From Thiobacillus sp. (GTDB lineage: Bacteria > Pseudomonadota > Gammaproteobacteria > Burkholderiales > Thiobacillaceae), in contig JADFDN010000004.1 of the NCBI GenBank assembly GCA_018262815.1, positions 1 to 49,516 of the forward strand: DNA of 49,516 nt, read 5' to 3'. Below, piece after piece: positions 9,363-17,753 of the stretch. A model generated the notes under the pieces. It was not told where the DNA came from. It searched no databases and saw nothing but the letters and a program-made list of their open reading frames with translations. The translations under genes were made by a program, and so were the position numbers. Every line of letters begins with the position of its first letter. The stretch's first letter is position 1.

Positions 9363-10247
9363 ATGAAAAGAATCTTGATAGTGGGGTTTGGCGATGTCGC
9401 CGAGCGGCTGGTGAAGCGCTATGCCGGGCAGGCGGAATTCATCGGCATGATCCGTCGCAGCGAACGCGCGGCCGAACTGCGCGCGCTCGGCGTGACGCCG
9501 TACGTCGGCGACCTCGATCAGCCGGCCTCGCTCGCGCGGCTGCCGCGCGTCGATGGCGTGTTCCATTTCGCGCCGCCGCCGAATGAGGGGCGGACCGATC
9601 CGCGTACCGCGCATCTGCTGCATGCGCTGGGACGGCGCAAACCGGGCGCGCTGGTCTACATCAGCACCAGCGGCGTGTACGGCGACTGCGGCGGCGACTG
9701 GGTTGCCGAAACGCGTCCGGTGGCGCCGGTGAACGGACGTGCGGTGCGACGGGTGGATGCCGAACGCCAGCTGCGCACCTGGGGCGAAACGCAGCGGGTG
9801 CAGGTGACGATCCTGCGCGCGCCGGGCATCTACGCTGCCGACCGGCTGCCGCTGGAACGCATCAAGCGCGGCACTCCGGCGCTGGTTGCAAAGGACGACA
9901 GCTACACCAATCACATTCATGCCGACGACCTGGCGCGGCTGGCCTGGGCCGCGCTGTTCCGCGGGCGTTCGCAGCGCATCTACCACGCAGTCGATGCGCA
10001 TCCGCTGAAAATGGGCGACTGGTTCGACAGCTGCGCCGATGCCTTCGACCTGCCGCGCCCGCCGCGGGTCAATCGCGCCGAAGCGGAAAAGGTGCTGTCC
10101 GAGGCCCTGCTGTCGTTCCTGCGCGAGTCGCGCCAGCTGTCGAATGCGCGCACCACGCGCGAACTGCGTCTGAAATACCGCTACCCGACCTCCGACGAAC
10201 TGCTGCGCGAAATCCGTCAGGCGCGCGGGCAGATGGCGCTGTTTTGA
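9363..10247 (+). CDS. Atypical NAD-dependent epimerase/dehydratase-like SDR
   Basis: Extended short-chain dehydrogenase fold, 294 residues, with dinucleotide motif ILIVGFGDVAERL at the N-terminus and YISTSGVYGDCGG matching the active-site Ser/Tyr strand. The usual catalytic YxxxK is missing: the corresponding region is GRAVRRVDAERQL. It resembles the atypical SDR group that includes E. coli YeeZ, whose substrates are unknown. The ATG at 9363 gives the proper Rossmann start. Its stop directly abuts the convergent fxsA stop with no spacer. Confidence 0.8.
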   Translation: MKRILIVGFGDVAERLVKRYAGQAEFIGMIRRSERAAELRALGVTPYVGDLDQPASLARLPRVDGVFHFAPPPNEGRTDPRTAHLLHALGRRKPGALVYISTSGVYGDCGGDWVAETRPVAPVNGRAVRRVDAERQLRTWGETQRVQVTILRAPGIYAADRLPLERIKRGTPALVAKDDSYTNHIHADDLARLAWAALFRGRSQRIYHAVDAHPLKMGDWFDSCADAFDLPRPPRVNRAEAEKVLSEALLSFLRESRQLSNARTTRELRLKYRYPTSDELLREIRQARGQMALF

Positions 10248-10655
10248 CTAACGCAGCAGATCGTCGGGCTCGCGCTTGAATTCGCCTTCCAGTATGTCGT
10301 CGTTGGCCGGCCGCAGCGGATCTGCCCTGCGTCGGCCCCAGGTGCCTGGCATCAGCAGCAGCACCAGCGCTATGGCATCGCTGATGAAGCCGGGAAAGAC
10401 CAGCAGGCCGCCGGCAAGCAGCATCCGTCCGCTGGCGAACAGCGCCGCGAGCGGATGCGCGCCCGACTGCACCGAAAACAGCAGACGCGCGCCCCAGGCG
10501 AGGCGCTCGACCCGGATCAGCATGACGCCGGCAACGGCCGCCAGCAGCAGCCACAGCAGTACCCAGCCGCCGATGGCGTCGGCAACCCAGAAAATGCCGA
10601 TCGCTTCCAGAACCGGAAACGACAGCAGCAGTAGCACAATCCAACCAAAGCGCAT
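10248..10655 (-). CDS. fxsA: FxsA family membrane protein
   Basis: Inner-membrane protein of 135 residues. The N-terminus MRFGWIVLLLLSFPVLEAI and the segment LLVFPGFISDAIALVLLL are FxsA hallmarks. The C-terminal tail is hydrophilic and cytoplasmic. In E. coli overexpressed FxsA interferes with F-plasmid exclusion of T7, but its normal role is unknown. Its start codon is only 3 bases from the divergent cutA start. In E. coli fxsA also lies near cutA-dsbD, so the neighbourhood is partly conserved. Confidence 0.88.
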   Translation of the reverse strand: MRFGWIVLLLLSFPVLEAIGIFWVADAIGGWVLLWLLLAAVAGVMLIRVERLAWGARLLFSVQSGAHPLAALFASGRMLLAGGLLVFPGFISDAIALVLLLMPGTWGRRRADPLRPANDDILEGEFKREPDDLLR

Positions 10656-10658
10656 GAC

Positions 10659-10988
10659 ATGGAACCTTTGTTAGTCTTGACGAATGTACCCGATCTCGCG
10701 AGCGCCGAGAAACTGGCGCACGCGTTGGTCGAGAGCCGGGCGGCGGCGTGCGTGAACGTTTTGGCGCCGTGCCGCTCCATGTACCGTTGGAAGGGGCGGG
10801 TGGAGACGGCGGAGGAAATCCCGCTGCTGATCAAAACCACGCGCGCGGCCTATCCGCTGGTTGAGGAAATCATCCGCGTGCAGCATCCTTACGACGTACC
10901 TGAACTGATTGCCACACCGATAACACACGGCCTGCCTGCCTATCTCGACTGGCTGGCCACGGAGACTGATAAACATGATGAAGAATAA
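10659..10988 (+). CDS. cutA: CutA, divalent-cation tolerance protein
   Basis: Small trimeric cytoplasmic protein, 109 residues. Family features are LLVLTNVPDLASAEKLA, AACVNVLAPCRSMYRWKG, PLLIKTT and HPYDVPELIATPI. It binds Cu(II) in vitro, but its physiological role is unclear. It overlaps the dsbD start by 14 bases, so the two are cotranscribed, as in E. coli where cutA precedes dsbD. Confidence 0.95.
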   Translation: MEPLLVLTNVPDLASAEKLAHALVESRAAACVNVLAPCRSMYRWKGRVETAEEIPLLIKTTRAAYPLVEEIIRVQHPYDVPELIATPITHGLPAYLDWLATETDKHDEE

Positions 10989-13272
10989 GTGGATTCGTTT
11001 GCTCCGCGCATTGCCCCTACTTTGGGGTGCGCTGGCGCTCTTTCCAGTGGTCCACGCACAAGAATTTCTTGACCCCGAAGTCGCCTTCAAGTTCACTGCG
11101 CGCGCGCTCGACGCCAACACGCTGGAAGCGCGCTGGCAGATCGCCGACGACTATTACATGTACCGCGACAAGTTCAAGTTCGCGGTCGAGGGCGCCACGC
11201 TCGGTGCGCCGAAATTGCCGGCCGGCAAGATCAAGGATGACGAATTCTTCGGCAAGGTCGAAACCTACCGCAAGGACGTGCGCATTGCGCTGCCGATCCA
11301 GCGCACGGCGGGCGCCACGTCGGTCACTCTGAAAACCGTTTCGCAGGGCTGCGCCGACGCCGGGCTGTGCTACACCCCGCAGGAAACGAGCGTGTCGATC
11401 AAGCTGCCTGCGCTGGGTGCTGCCGTCACGGCGGCGCCCGCGGCCGCGGCGCCGGCTTCATCCTCGGTCTCCGCACTGGAAGGGCTGCGCAGCCTGGCCG
11501 GCGATTCCGGCATGCCGAAACTGCTGCCGCCTGACGAGGCCTTCCTGGTTGCCGCTGCGATGCCCGATGCGCAGACGGTCAGGCTCGACTACACGCTGAC
11601 GCCCGACACCTACCTGTATCGCGACAAGCTTGCTTATCTCGTCAAATCGCCTGCCGACGTGAAAGTGACGAAGGTCGACATGCCGGCGGGCGAGGTCAAG
11701 GACGACCCGACTTTCGGCCGCACCGAGGTGTACCACCAGAACTTCTCCGTCAATGTGACGCTGTCGCGTGCGCTCGCCGCCGGCGAGCAGCTGGTGCTGG
11801 AAGCGAACTGGCAGGGGTGCAACGAAGCGGTCGGCGTCTGCTATCCGCCGATCAAGCGCGAGTTCTCCCTGGCTGCGGCGGGCGGTCCGGTTGCATCAAC
11901 CGCGGTTGCCACGAGCACGGATGCGCCGGTCGAACCCGCCAGCGAATCCGACACCTCGCGCATCGAGCGCGTGCTGAAGGGCGGCAGCTTCTGGCCGGTG
12001 ATCCTCACCTTTTTCGGCCTCGGCCTGCTGCTGGCGCTGACGCCCTGCGTGTTCCCGATGATTCCCATCCTGTCCGGCATCATCGCCGGGCAGAAGAAGG
12101 ACCTGACCAAGATGAGCGGCTTCCTGCTGTCGCTCGCCTACGTACTCGGCATGGCGCTCACCTACGCGATCGCCGGCGTGGCGGCGGCGCTTTCCGGCAC
12201 GCTGTTGTCGAATGCGCTGCAGAACCCGGTGGCGCTCGGTATCGGCGCCGGCATCTTCGTGCTGCTGGCGATGTCGATGTTCGGCTTCTTCGAAATCCAG
12301 CTGCCGAGCTTCATCCAGAGCAAGTTCTCCGACGCATCGAACAGGATGAAGGGCGGCAATTTCATCGGCGTCTTCTTCATGGGCGCGCTGTCCGCAGTCA
12401 TCCTCGGCCCTTGCGTGGCGCCGCCGCTGGCTGCCGCGCTCGCCTTCATCGCCCAGACTGGCAACACCGTGCTGGGCGGCGTCGCACTGTTCGTGCTGGC
12501 GCTCGGCATGGGGGTGCCGCTGCTGCTGGTGGGCCTGTCTGCGGGCGCCCTGCTGCCCAAGGCGGGCGGCTGGATGAACGCGGTGAAGTACTTCTTCGGC
12601 GTGATGATGCTGGCGATCGCCATCTACCTGATCTCGCCGGTCATCCCGGCATGGATCGGCATGCTGTTGTGGGCGCTGCTGCTGATCGCCTCTGCCATCT
12701 ATCTGCATGCGCTCGATCCGCTGCCGGCCCACGCGACCGGCTGGTCGCGCCTGTGGAAAGGTCTCGGCGTGGTGCTGCTGATCGGCGGCCTGGCAATCCT
12801 GCTCGGCATGCTGGCGGGCAGCCGCAATCTGCTGCAGCCGCTTGAAGTGTATAAAGGCGGCGTCTTCCAGGGCGGTGTCGGCGGTGCGATGGCGGCCGAA
12901 CAGAAAGGCCTCGCATTCGAGAAGGTCAAGGACGTAACTGAACTCGATGCGCGCCTGGCGCAGGCCAAGGCCGACGGAAAAGCGGTGATGCTGGATTTCT
13001 ATGCCGACTGGTGCGTCTCGTGCAAGGAAATGGAAAGCTTCACTTTCAGTGACGTCCGTGTGCAGGCACGCCTGGCTGACGTGGTGCTGCTGAAGGCCGA
13101 CGTTACCGCCAACACCGAGGCCGACAAGGCCTTGCTGAAACGCTTCAGCCTGTTCGGCCCGCCCGGGTTGATCTTCTGGAACAGTGCAGGGGTGCAGTCG
13201 GACTACAAGGTGATCGGATTCGAGAAGGCCGACAAGTTTCTGGCCAGCATCGACTCGGCGCTCGGCCAGTAA
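10975..13272 (+). CDS. dsbD: DsbD, thiol:disulfide interchange protein with duplicated alpha domain
   Basis: Passes reducing power from cytoplasmic thioredoxin to periplasmic thiols. At 765 residues it is about 200 longer than E. coli DsbD. After a signal peptide (cut near residue 29) come two DsbD-alpha domains: copy 1 (30-147; C126/C132 in QGCADAGLCY) and copy 2 (about 180-300; C282/C289 in QGCNEAVGVCY). Both share a YRDK and a DD.FF/DD.TFG element. The membrane domain (about 340-620) has C358 (LTPCVFPM) and C480 (LGPCVAPP), and the C-terminal thioredoxin domain has C680/C683 (YADWCVSCKEM). All redox cysteines are present. Cotranscribed with cutA. Confidence 0.95.
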   Translation: MMKNKWIRLLRALPLLWGALALFPVVHAQEFLDPEVAFKFTARALDANTLEARWQIADDYYMYRDKFKFAVEGATLGAPKLPAGKIKDDEFFGKVETYRKDVRIALPIQRTAGATSVTLKTVSQGCADAGLCYTPQETSVSIKLPALGAAVTAAPAAAAPASSSVSALEGLRSLAGDSGMPKLLPPDEAFLVAAAMPDAQTVRLDYTLTPDTYLYRDKLAYLVKSPADVKVTKVDMPAGEVKDDPTFGRTEVYHQNFSVNVTLSRALAAGEQLVLEANWQGCNEAVGVCYPPIKREFSLAAAGGPVASTAVATSTDAPVEPASESDTSRIERVLKGGSFWPVILTFFGLGLLLALTPCVFPMIPILSGIIAGQKKDLTKMSGFLLSLAYVLGMALTYAIAGVAAALSGTLLSNALQNPVALGIGAGIFVLLAMSMFGFFEIQLPSFIQSKFSDASNRMKGGNFIGVFFMGALSAVILGPCVAPPLAAALAFIAQTGNTVLGGVALFVLALGMGVPLLLVGLSAGALLPKAGGWMNAVKYFFGVMMLAIAIYLISPVIPAWIGMLLWALLLIASAIYLHALDPLPAHATGWSRLWKGLGVVLLIGGLAILLGMLAGSRNLLQPLEVYKGGVFQGGVGGAMAAEQKGLAFEKVKDVTELDARLAQAKADGKAVMLDFYADWCVSCKEMESFTFSDVRVQARLADVVLLKADVTANTEADKALLKRFSLFGPPGLIFWNSAGVQSDYKVIGFEKADKFLASIDSALGQ

Positions 13273-13287
13273 GCGCCAACGATTCGA

Positions 13288-13321
13288 CGAAGCCCTGCGT
13301 GCGCATGCCCGCAGGGCTTCG
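13288..13321. terminator. Possible terminator between convergent dsbD and dsrS-like gene
   Basis: Perfect 11-bp inverted repeat CGAAGCCCTGC / GCAGGGCTTCG with a 12-base loop, 15 bases after the dsbD stop. Only a short T run (CCGTTTC) follows, so factor-independent termination would be weak. Confidence 0.55.
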
Positions 13322-13373
13322 CCGTTTCAGACGATACGATTCCACCACGGGCTTCTGCCAGGGTGGATCGGAG

Positions 13374-14441
13374 TCAGGGCTGGCGCCGCAATACCGTGAT
13401 GGCGTCGAGCAGCGGCGTGACGACCGGCTGGATCTTGCGTCGCATCAGCGAGCCGATCGCGGTGGTCTTGAGGAAGATCGGGCGAACAGTATCGGCGTCC
13501 ACCGCCGCCAGCGCGTCGAGCGCATCACAGTCGGAGGTGAATTGCGGGGCGGCGTCGAGCAGCGCCTGACGCGCCGCGTTGCGCGCAGCATCATCGGCCT
13601 GGCGCAGCGGCGCGCACCAGTTGGCCAGTGCGTTCAGCGTATGGTTAACCACTTCCTGGTTTTCCGGGCGTTCGAGAATGGTGGCGGTGGTGGCGACGAG
13701 GGTCTGGCCCTGGCCCGACAGCGCTTTGTCCAGCATGAGGCTGTATGGATTTCCAGCGAGCTGCGGCACGCTGCCGTGATCGGTGCGCGCAGCGCGCGGA
13801 TTGGGCAGCATGTCGGGCTGCAGTTCGAGAAAGGCGACGTAATACGAATTGCGGCTGCTGCCGCGTTTCCAGATCGACAGCCGCTCGGCGTCGGTAAGCA
13901 CACCCGAATACAGCATCACCGCGACGGTATCGAGAATGCCGACATCGTCCTCGTGCAGAAAAGCGAGATGCTCGACCAGGAACTCCGCCAGCGTGCGGCC
14001 CATGCTGCCTTTGCACACCACGTCGCGCATCAGCATCAGTCGCGCGTTCTCGATCGTCGGCATGCACCACCAGGCGTAGCGCGCCAGCTCGTCGGTGAGC
14101 GCAGGCGAGTGCACCACCGCGACCACCGCCTCTTCCTCGGCGATCAGCAGCAGCTGCGCCAGATGCTGGGTCGAGAGCCCGGCCTGCGATTGCCGCGTCC
14201 AGCGTGTCAGGTGCACCGGATAGCCCCCGGGCGAACCGAGCGCATGGCCGGACAGCTGCTCGCGCACCCGCTTCAGGTAGCGGTCGGAGCGTTCGTTAGG
14301 CTTCAGCGGCACGCTCGCCTCGCCCTGCGGCGTCAGCGCCCACAGCGTCATGTTCGACTCGTCGATGCGGACGGCCTTGAGCTCGGTGTTGAAAAGGACG
14401 TTGAGGCGCAGCTCGTCCTCGGGAGACAGTTCATCGTTCAT
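13374..14441 (-). CDS. dsrS: Probable DsrS-like cytoplasmic protein
   Basis: 355-residue soluble protein with no signal peptide or membrane segment. The N-terminus (MNDELSPEDELRLNVLF, KAVRIDESNMTLWALT, SGHALGSPGGYPVHLTRW) and AVVAVVHSPALTDELARYAWWCMP resemble, from memory, the protein encoded by dsrS at the end of the dsr sulfur-oxidation cluster in purple sulfur bacteria and thiobacilli. DsrS function is not established. No other dsr gene is in the window. It lies 108 bases downstream of hemL on the same strand, across a repeat-containing spacer. If the family recall is wrong, it is a conserved hypothetical. Confidence 0.5.
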   Translation of the reverse strand: MNDELSPEDELRLNVLFNTELKAVRIDESNMTLWALTPQGEASVPLKPNERSDRYLKRVREQLSGHALGSPGGYPVHLTRWTRQSQAGLSTQHLAQLLLIAEEEAVVAVVHSPALTDELARYAWWCMPTIENARLMLMRDVVCKGSMGRTLAEFLVEHLAFLHEDDVGILDTVAVMLYSGVLTDAERLSIWKRGSSRNSYYVAFLELQPDMLPNPRAARTDHGSVPQLAGNPYSLMLDKALSGQGQTLVATTATILERPENQEVVNHTLNALANWCAPLRQADDAARNAARQALLDAAPQFTSDCDALDALAAVDADTVRPIFLKTTAIGSLMRRKIQPVVTPLLDAITVLRRQP

Positions 14442-14487
14442 GCGGAAAACCTTTATCTATCCGCGAATACCCGGAGGGCATACAGGG

Positions 14488-14539
14488 CGCGAAGAAACGC
14501 GAAGGTGATACCCCTTTCGCGAACTTCGCGTCCTTCGCG
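14488..14539. repeat. CGCGAAG direct and inverted repeats between hemL and dsrS-like gene
   Basis: CGCGAAG occurs at 14488 and 14498 and its complement CTTCGCG at 14524 and 14533, with CTTTCGCG at 14514. Arms 14488-14504 and 14514-14530 pair to form an imperfect hairpin with a mismatched centre. It may act as a terminator-like or mRNA-processing element, or be a dispersed intergenic repeat. Confidence 0.6.
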
Positions 14540-14549
14540 GACAATGCCT

Positions 14550-15827
14550 TTAAAGCGTCTTGAAGACCTCGCGTGCCGCGTTGACGGTGGCGTCGATGTC
14601 GGCATCGCTGTGGGCGGCCGAGACGAAGCCCGCTTCGAATGCCGACGGCGCGAGGTAGATGCCGTGGTCGAGCATGGCGTGGAAGAAGCGGTTGAATTTC
14701 TCCTTGTCGCCCTGCATCACTTCGGCAAAGCTCGTCGGCGGCTTGGCCGCGAAATAGAGGCCGAACATGCCGCCGACCGAGTCGGCGCAGAAGGTGACGC
14801 CGGCGTCCTTGGCTGCGGCGTTGAGGCCTTTGACCAGACGCTCGGTGCGGGCGGTCAGATTCGCGTGGAAGCCGGGTTCGGAAATCGCGGCCAGCGTGGC
14901 CAGCCCCGCCGCCACCGCCACCGGATTGCCCGACAGCGTGCCGGCCTGATAAACGGGGCCGGTCGGCGCCAGCGCGTCCATCACGTCGGCGCGGCCGCCG
15001 AAGGCGCCGACCGGCATGCCGCCGCCGATCACTTTGCCGAGCGTGGTCAGATCGGGCTTGATGCCGAGCAGCTTCTGCGCGCAGCCGAGATCGACGCGGA
15101 AGCCGGTCATCACCTCGTCGAAGATCAGCAGCGCGCCATGTGCATCGCACAGGCGGCGCATCGCCGCCATGAATGCGGCGGTCGGCTTCACCAGGTTCAT
15201 GTTGCCGGCGAAGGGCTCGACGATGATGCAGGCGATCTCGCTGCCGATCTCGGCGAAGGTGCGCTCCAGGCCGGCGACGTCGTTGTAGTCGAGCACGATC
15301 GTTTGCGCCGCCACTTCGGACGGCACGCCGGCCGAGGTGGGGTTGCCGAAGGTGAGTGCGCCGGAGCCCGCCTTCACCAGCAGGAAGTCGGCGTGGCCGT
15401 GGTAGCAGCCCTCGAACTTGATGAACTTGCTGCGGCCGGTGAAGCCGCGCGCCAGGCGGATCGCGCTCATGGTCGCTTCGGTGCCGCTTGATACGAGCCG
15501 GACTTTCTCGATGCTCGGCACCAGTTCGATGATGCGGCGGGCGATGACGAGTTCGGCCTCGGAAGGCGCGCCGAACGACAGGCCGTTGGCGGCGGCGTCG
15601 GCAACCGCCTTCACCGTGCCGGGGTGGGCGTGGCCGAGGATGGCCGGGCCCCACGAGCCGACGTAGTCGATGTATTCGCGGCCGTCGGCGTCCCACACCC
15701 GCGATCCTTTGGCGCGGCTGAAGAACACCGGGGTGCCGCCGACGCTCTTGAAGGCGCGCACCGGCGAATTCACGCCGCCGGGAATGACTTTCTGCGATTG
15801 TTCGAAAAGTTGTTCGTTGCGGGTCAT
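14550..15827 (-). CDS. hemL: HemL, glutamate-1-semialdehyde 2,1-aminomutase
   Basis: PLP enzyme making 5-aminolevulinate in the C5 pathway, upstream of the HemC/HemD steps. 425 residues. Signatures: [51 protein letters not shown], and Schiff-base lysine K265 in [12 protein letters not shown]. The ATG at 15827 gives the family N-terminus (MTRNEQLF). A GTG at 15839 overlapping the thiE stop as GTGA is possible and would add four residues. Gene order thiD-thiE-hemL is usual in betaproteobacteria. Confidence 0.96.
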   Translation of the reverse strand: MTRNEQLFEQSQKVIPGGVNSPVRAFKSVGGTPVFFSRAKGSRVWDADGREYIDYVGSWGPAILGHAHPGTVKAVADAAANGLSFGAPSEAELVIARRIIELVPSIEKVRLVSSGTEATMSAIRLARGFTGRSKFIKFEGCYHGHADFLLVKAGSGALTFGNPTSAGVPSEVAAQTIVLDYNDVAGLERTFAEIGSEIACIIVEPFAGNMNLVKPTAAFMAAMRRLCDAHGALLIFDEVMTGFRVDLGCAQKLLGIKPDLTTLGKVIGGGMPVGAFGGRADVMDALAPTGPVYQAGTLSGNPVAVAAGLATLAAISEPGFHANLTARTERLVKGLNAAAKDAGVTFCADSVGGMFGLYFAAKPPTSFAEVMQGDKEKFNRFFHAMLDHGIYLAPSAFEAGFVSAAHSDADIDATVNAAREVFKTL

Positions 15828-15835
15828 GGTTCGGC

Positions 15836-16471
15836 TCACTCTTCAGATTCGGTTGCAAATAATTGATTCAGGCTGTGCGCGGCGGCACGGATGTCGGGAA
15901 CGTCGAACAGCGCCGACAGCACGGCGAGGCTGTCGGCGCCGGCGTCCAGCAATTGCGAAGCATTTTCCGGCGTGATGCCACCGATGGCCACCAGCGGCAC
16001 GTGGATCACGGGCGCGGCGTCACGCAGCAGAGCCAGGCTGGCGCGCGGCGCGGCCGGTTTGGTCGGCGACGGAAAAAAACTGCCGAACGCCACATAGTCG
16101 GCGCCCGCCGCCTGCGCCGCCTGTGCGAGTTCCAGGCTTTGGTAGCACGAGGCGCCGATGAACTTGTCGCGGCCGAGGATGATGCGTGCTTCGCGCAGGC
16201 TGCCGTCGTCGCGCCCCAGATGGACGCCGTCGGCGTCGCACAGATCGGCCAGCCGCAGGTCGTCGTTGACGATCAGCGGCGCATTGTAGCGATGGCACAG
16301 CGCGACCAGTTCGCTCGCCTGCTCGTGGCGGCGGGCGACGTCGCCCGACTTGTCGCGGTACTGCACCGCGGCCACGCCGCCGGCCAATGCCGCGTCGACT
16401 TGCATCAGCAGACGTGCGGTGTCGGCGGTTTCGGGGGTGATGGCATAGATGCCACCGGGGAATTCAAGCAT
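15836..16471 (-). CDS. thiE: ThiE, thiamine phosphate synthase
   Basis: Couples HMP-pyrophosphate with thiazole phosphate to form thiamine phosphate. 211 residues, TIM barrel. Motifs: [70 protein letters not shown] and [11 protein letters not shown]. The start at 16471 matches the family; longer frames run antisense to thiD. It lies 40 bases downstream of thiD and 8 bases upstream of hemL. Confidence 0.95.
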   Translation of the reverse strand: MLEFPGGIYAITPETADTARLLMQVDAALAGGVAAVQYRDKSGDVARRHEQASELVALCHRYNAPLIVNDDLRLADLCDADGVHLGRDDGSLREARIILGRDKFIGASCYQSLELAQAAQAAGADYVAFGSFFPSPTKPAAPRASLALLRDAAPVIHVPLVAIGGITPENASQLLDAGADSLAVLSALFDVPDIRAAAHSLNQLFATESEE

Positions 16472-16511
16472 GGCGGGATTATTCAAATCATCAACAACTC
16501 TGGCCCCGCGC

Positions 16512-17354
16512 TCACGCGCTGCCTTCGGTCTGACCATCCTGCGCCCAGAAGAAGCGCTCGGGGATGTATTGCCCCATGCCGGGGCGGAAGGCGGCCTTGA
16601 GTGTTTCATAGGTGAAGTTCTGCGCGTCGCGCACCGCCTGCGGCACGTCCTGGCCGTAAGCCAGGGTGGCTGCGATGGCCGAGGCGAGGGTGCAGCCGGA
16701 GCCGTGATAGCTGCCGGGCAGGCGGTCCCAGGCGTCGGTCTGCACATGACCGTTGGCGTCGTACAGGCTGTTCAGCACGCGCGGCGTGGCTTCGTGGGTG
16801 CCGGTGATGAGCACGTATTCGCAGCCGAGATCGGTCAGGTGCTTGGCGCAGGCGGCGAGATCGAGGTCGTCCTCGTCCGACTCGAACAGCGCCAGCCGTC
16901 GCGCTTCGTGGCTGTTGGGGGTGAGGATGCTGGTCTGCGGGATCAGCAGGTCTCGCATGGCGGCGATCATGTCGTCGGTGGCGAGCTCGTCGCCGCGCCC
17001 GGACGCCAGCACCGGATCGAGGATGACGGGGATGTCCGGATAGTCGGCGAGGATTTCGGCGATGACCGCGATCGATTCGGGACTGCCCAACATGCCGAGC
17101 TTGAATGCGGCGACCGGTACGTCCTCCAGCAGCATGCGCGCCTGGTCCATCACCCATTCGGCGTCGATCGCCAGCACTTCGTCGACCCGGGCGGTGTCCT
17201 GCACCGTGATCGCGGTGATCACCGACAGCGGGTGGCAGCCCATGCTGGCCAGCGTCAGCAGGTCGGCCTGGATGCCGGCGCCGCCGGTCGGGTCTGACGC
17301 GGCAAAGCTGAGCACCAGCGGTGGCGCGGGTTTGGGGGAGAAAATAGGCGGCAT
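16512..17354 (-). CDS. thiD: ThiD, HMP/HMP-phosphate kinase
   Basis: Phosphorylates hydroxymethylpyrimidine twice to supply ThiE. 280 residues, ribokinase fold. Motifs: FAASDPTGGAGIQADL at the N-terminus, LDPVLASGRGDEL, LTPNSHEARRL, and GSYHGSGCTLASAIA with the anion hole and catalytic region. Divergent from the rubredoxin gene with 53 bases between starts, too short for a TPP riboswitch, and none of its motifs are seen. Confidence 0.95.
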   Translation of the reverse strand: MPPIFSPKPAPPLVLSFAASDPTGGAGIQADLLTLASMGCHPLSVITAITVQDTARVDEVLAIDAEWVMDQARMLLEDVPVAAFKLGMLGSPESIAVIAEILADYPDIPVILDPVLASGRGDELATDDMIAAMRDLLIPQTSILTPNSHEARRLALFESDEDDLDLAACAKHLTDLGCEYVLITGTHEATPRVLNSLYDANGHVQTDAWDRLPGSYHGSGCTLASAIAATLAYGQDVPQAVRDAQNFTYETLKAAFRPGMGQYIPERFFWAQDGQTEGSA

Positions 17355-17407
17355 GGCGTCACTGCTTTAAAATCAACGCCCAATTTTAGCTGATTCCCCC
17401 TGTCCCC

Positions 17408-17590
17408 ATGCCTGAAACGCCTGAATACAAAAGCTGGATGTGCCTGATCTGCGGTTATATCTATCACGAGGAAGCCGGGGCGCCCGAGGATGGCATCCCG
17501 CCCGGCACCCGCTGGGAAGATGTGCCGATCAACTGGACCTGCCCCGATTGCGGGGCACGCAAGGACGACTTCGAAATGGTGGCGTTCTGA
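17408..17590 (+). CDS. Rubredoxin
   Basis: 60-residue iron protein with a single Fe(Cys)4 site formed by MCLICGYIY and CPDCGARK, plus the aromatic and [15 protein letters not shown] core typical of the family. A one-electron carrier; the partner oxidoreductase is not in the window. In many betaproteobacteria rubredoxin sits between thiD and pilG, but here an extra exported protein gene is inserted downstream. Confidence 0.96.
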   Translation: MPETPEYKSWMCLICGYIYHEEAGAPEDGIPPGTRWEDVPINWTCPDCGARKDDFEMVAF

Positions 17591-17662
17591 ATTCTGGCGT
17601 TCTTGCGTCCGCCCGCTCAAGAAAGTTTGCAGATGGGCGTTAGAGCGTAGGCGCGCCGAGTT

Positions 17663-17709
17663 TTTGCCATAAAATGGCAAATTACCATGAATCGACCCTG
17701 TCAATGGTA
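17663..17709. promoter_or_regulatory. Two adjacent inverted repeats upstream of the exported DUF302-like gene
   Basis: TTTGCCAT-AAA-ATGGCAAA (17663-17681) is a perfect 8-bp palindrome. It is followed by TACCAT (17683-17688) and ATGGTA (17704-17709), 6-bp arms 15 bases apart. The sites are AT-rich compared with their surroundings and end 45 bases before the start of the downstream gene, a sensible place for an operator. The first hairpin lacks a following T-tract, so it is not a good terminator for rubredoxin. Confidence 0.45.
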
Positions 17710-17753
17710 CGGTAAGACGGAAAATCAGGGTAAATACCAATCAGGAGACAGTG

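Noticed and set aside
14550-15839. GTG start for hemL overlapping thiE
   Set aside because: Possible because of the GTGA overlap, but the family N-terminus begins at the ATG at 15827, which also has a purine-rich site upstream.
16074-16080. A7 run in thiE as a second slippage site
   Set aside because: Seven bases coding Phe-Phe in the conserved GSFFPS motif is within normal range and has no sensible truncated product.
17355-17407. Possible TPP riboswitch upstream of thiD
   Set aside because: Only 53 bases lie between the divergent starts, and none of the conserved CUGAGA-type thi-box elements is visible.
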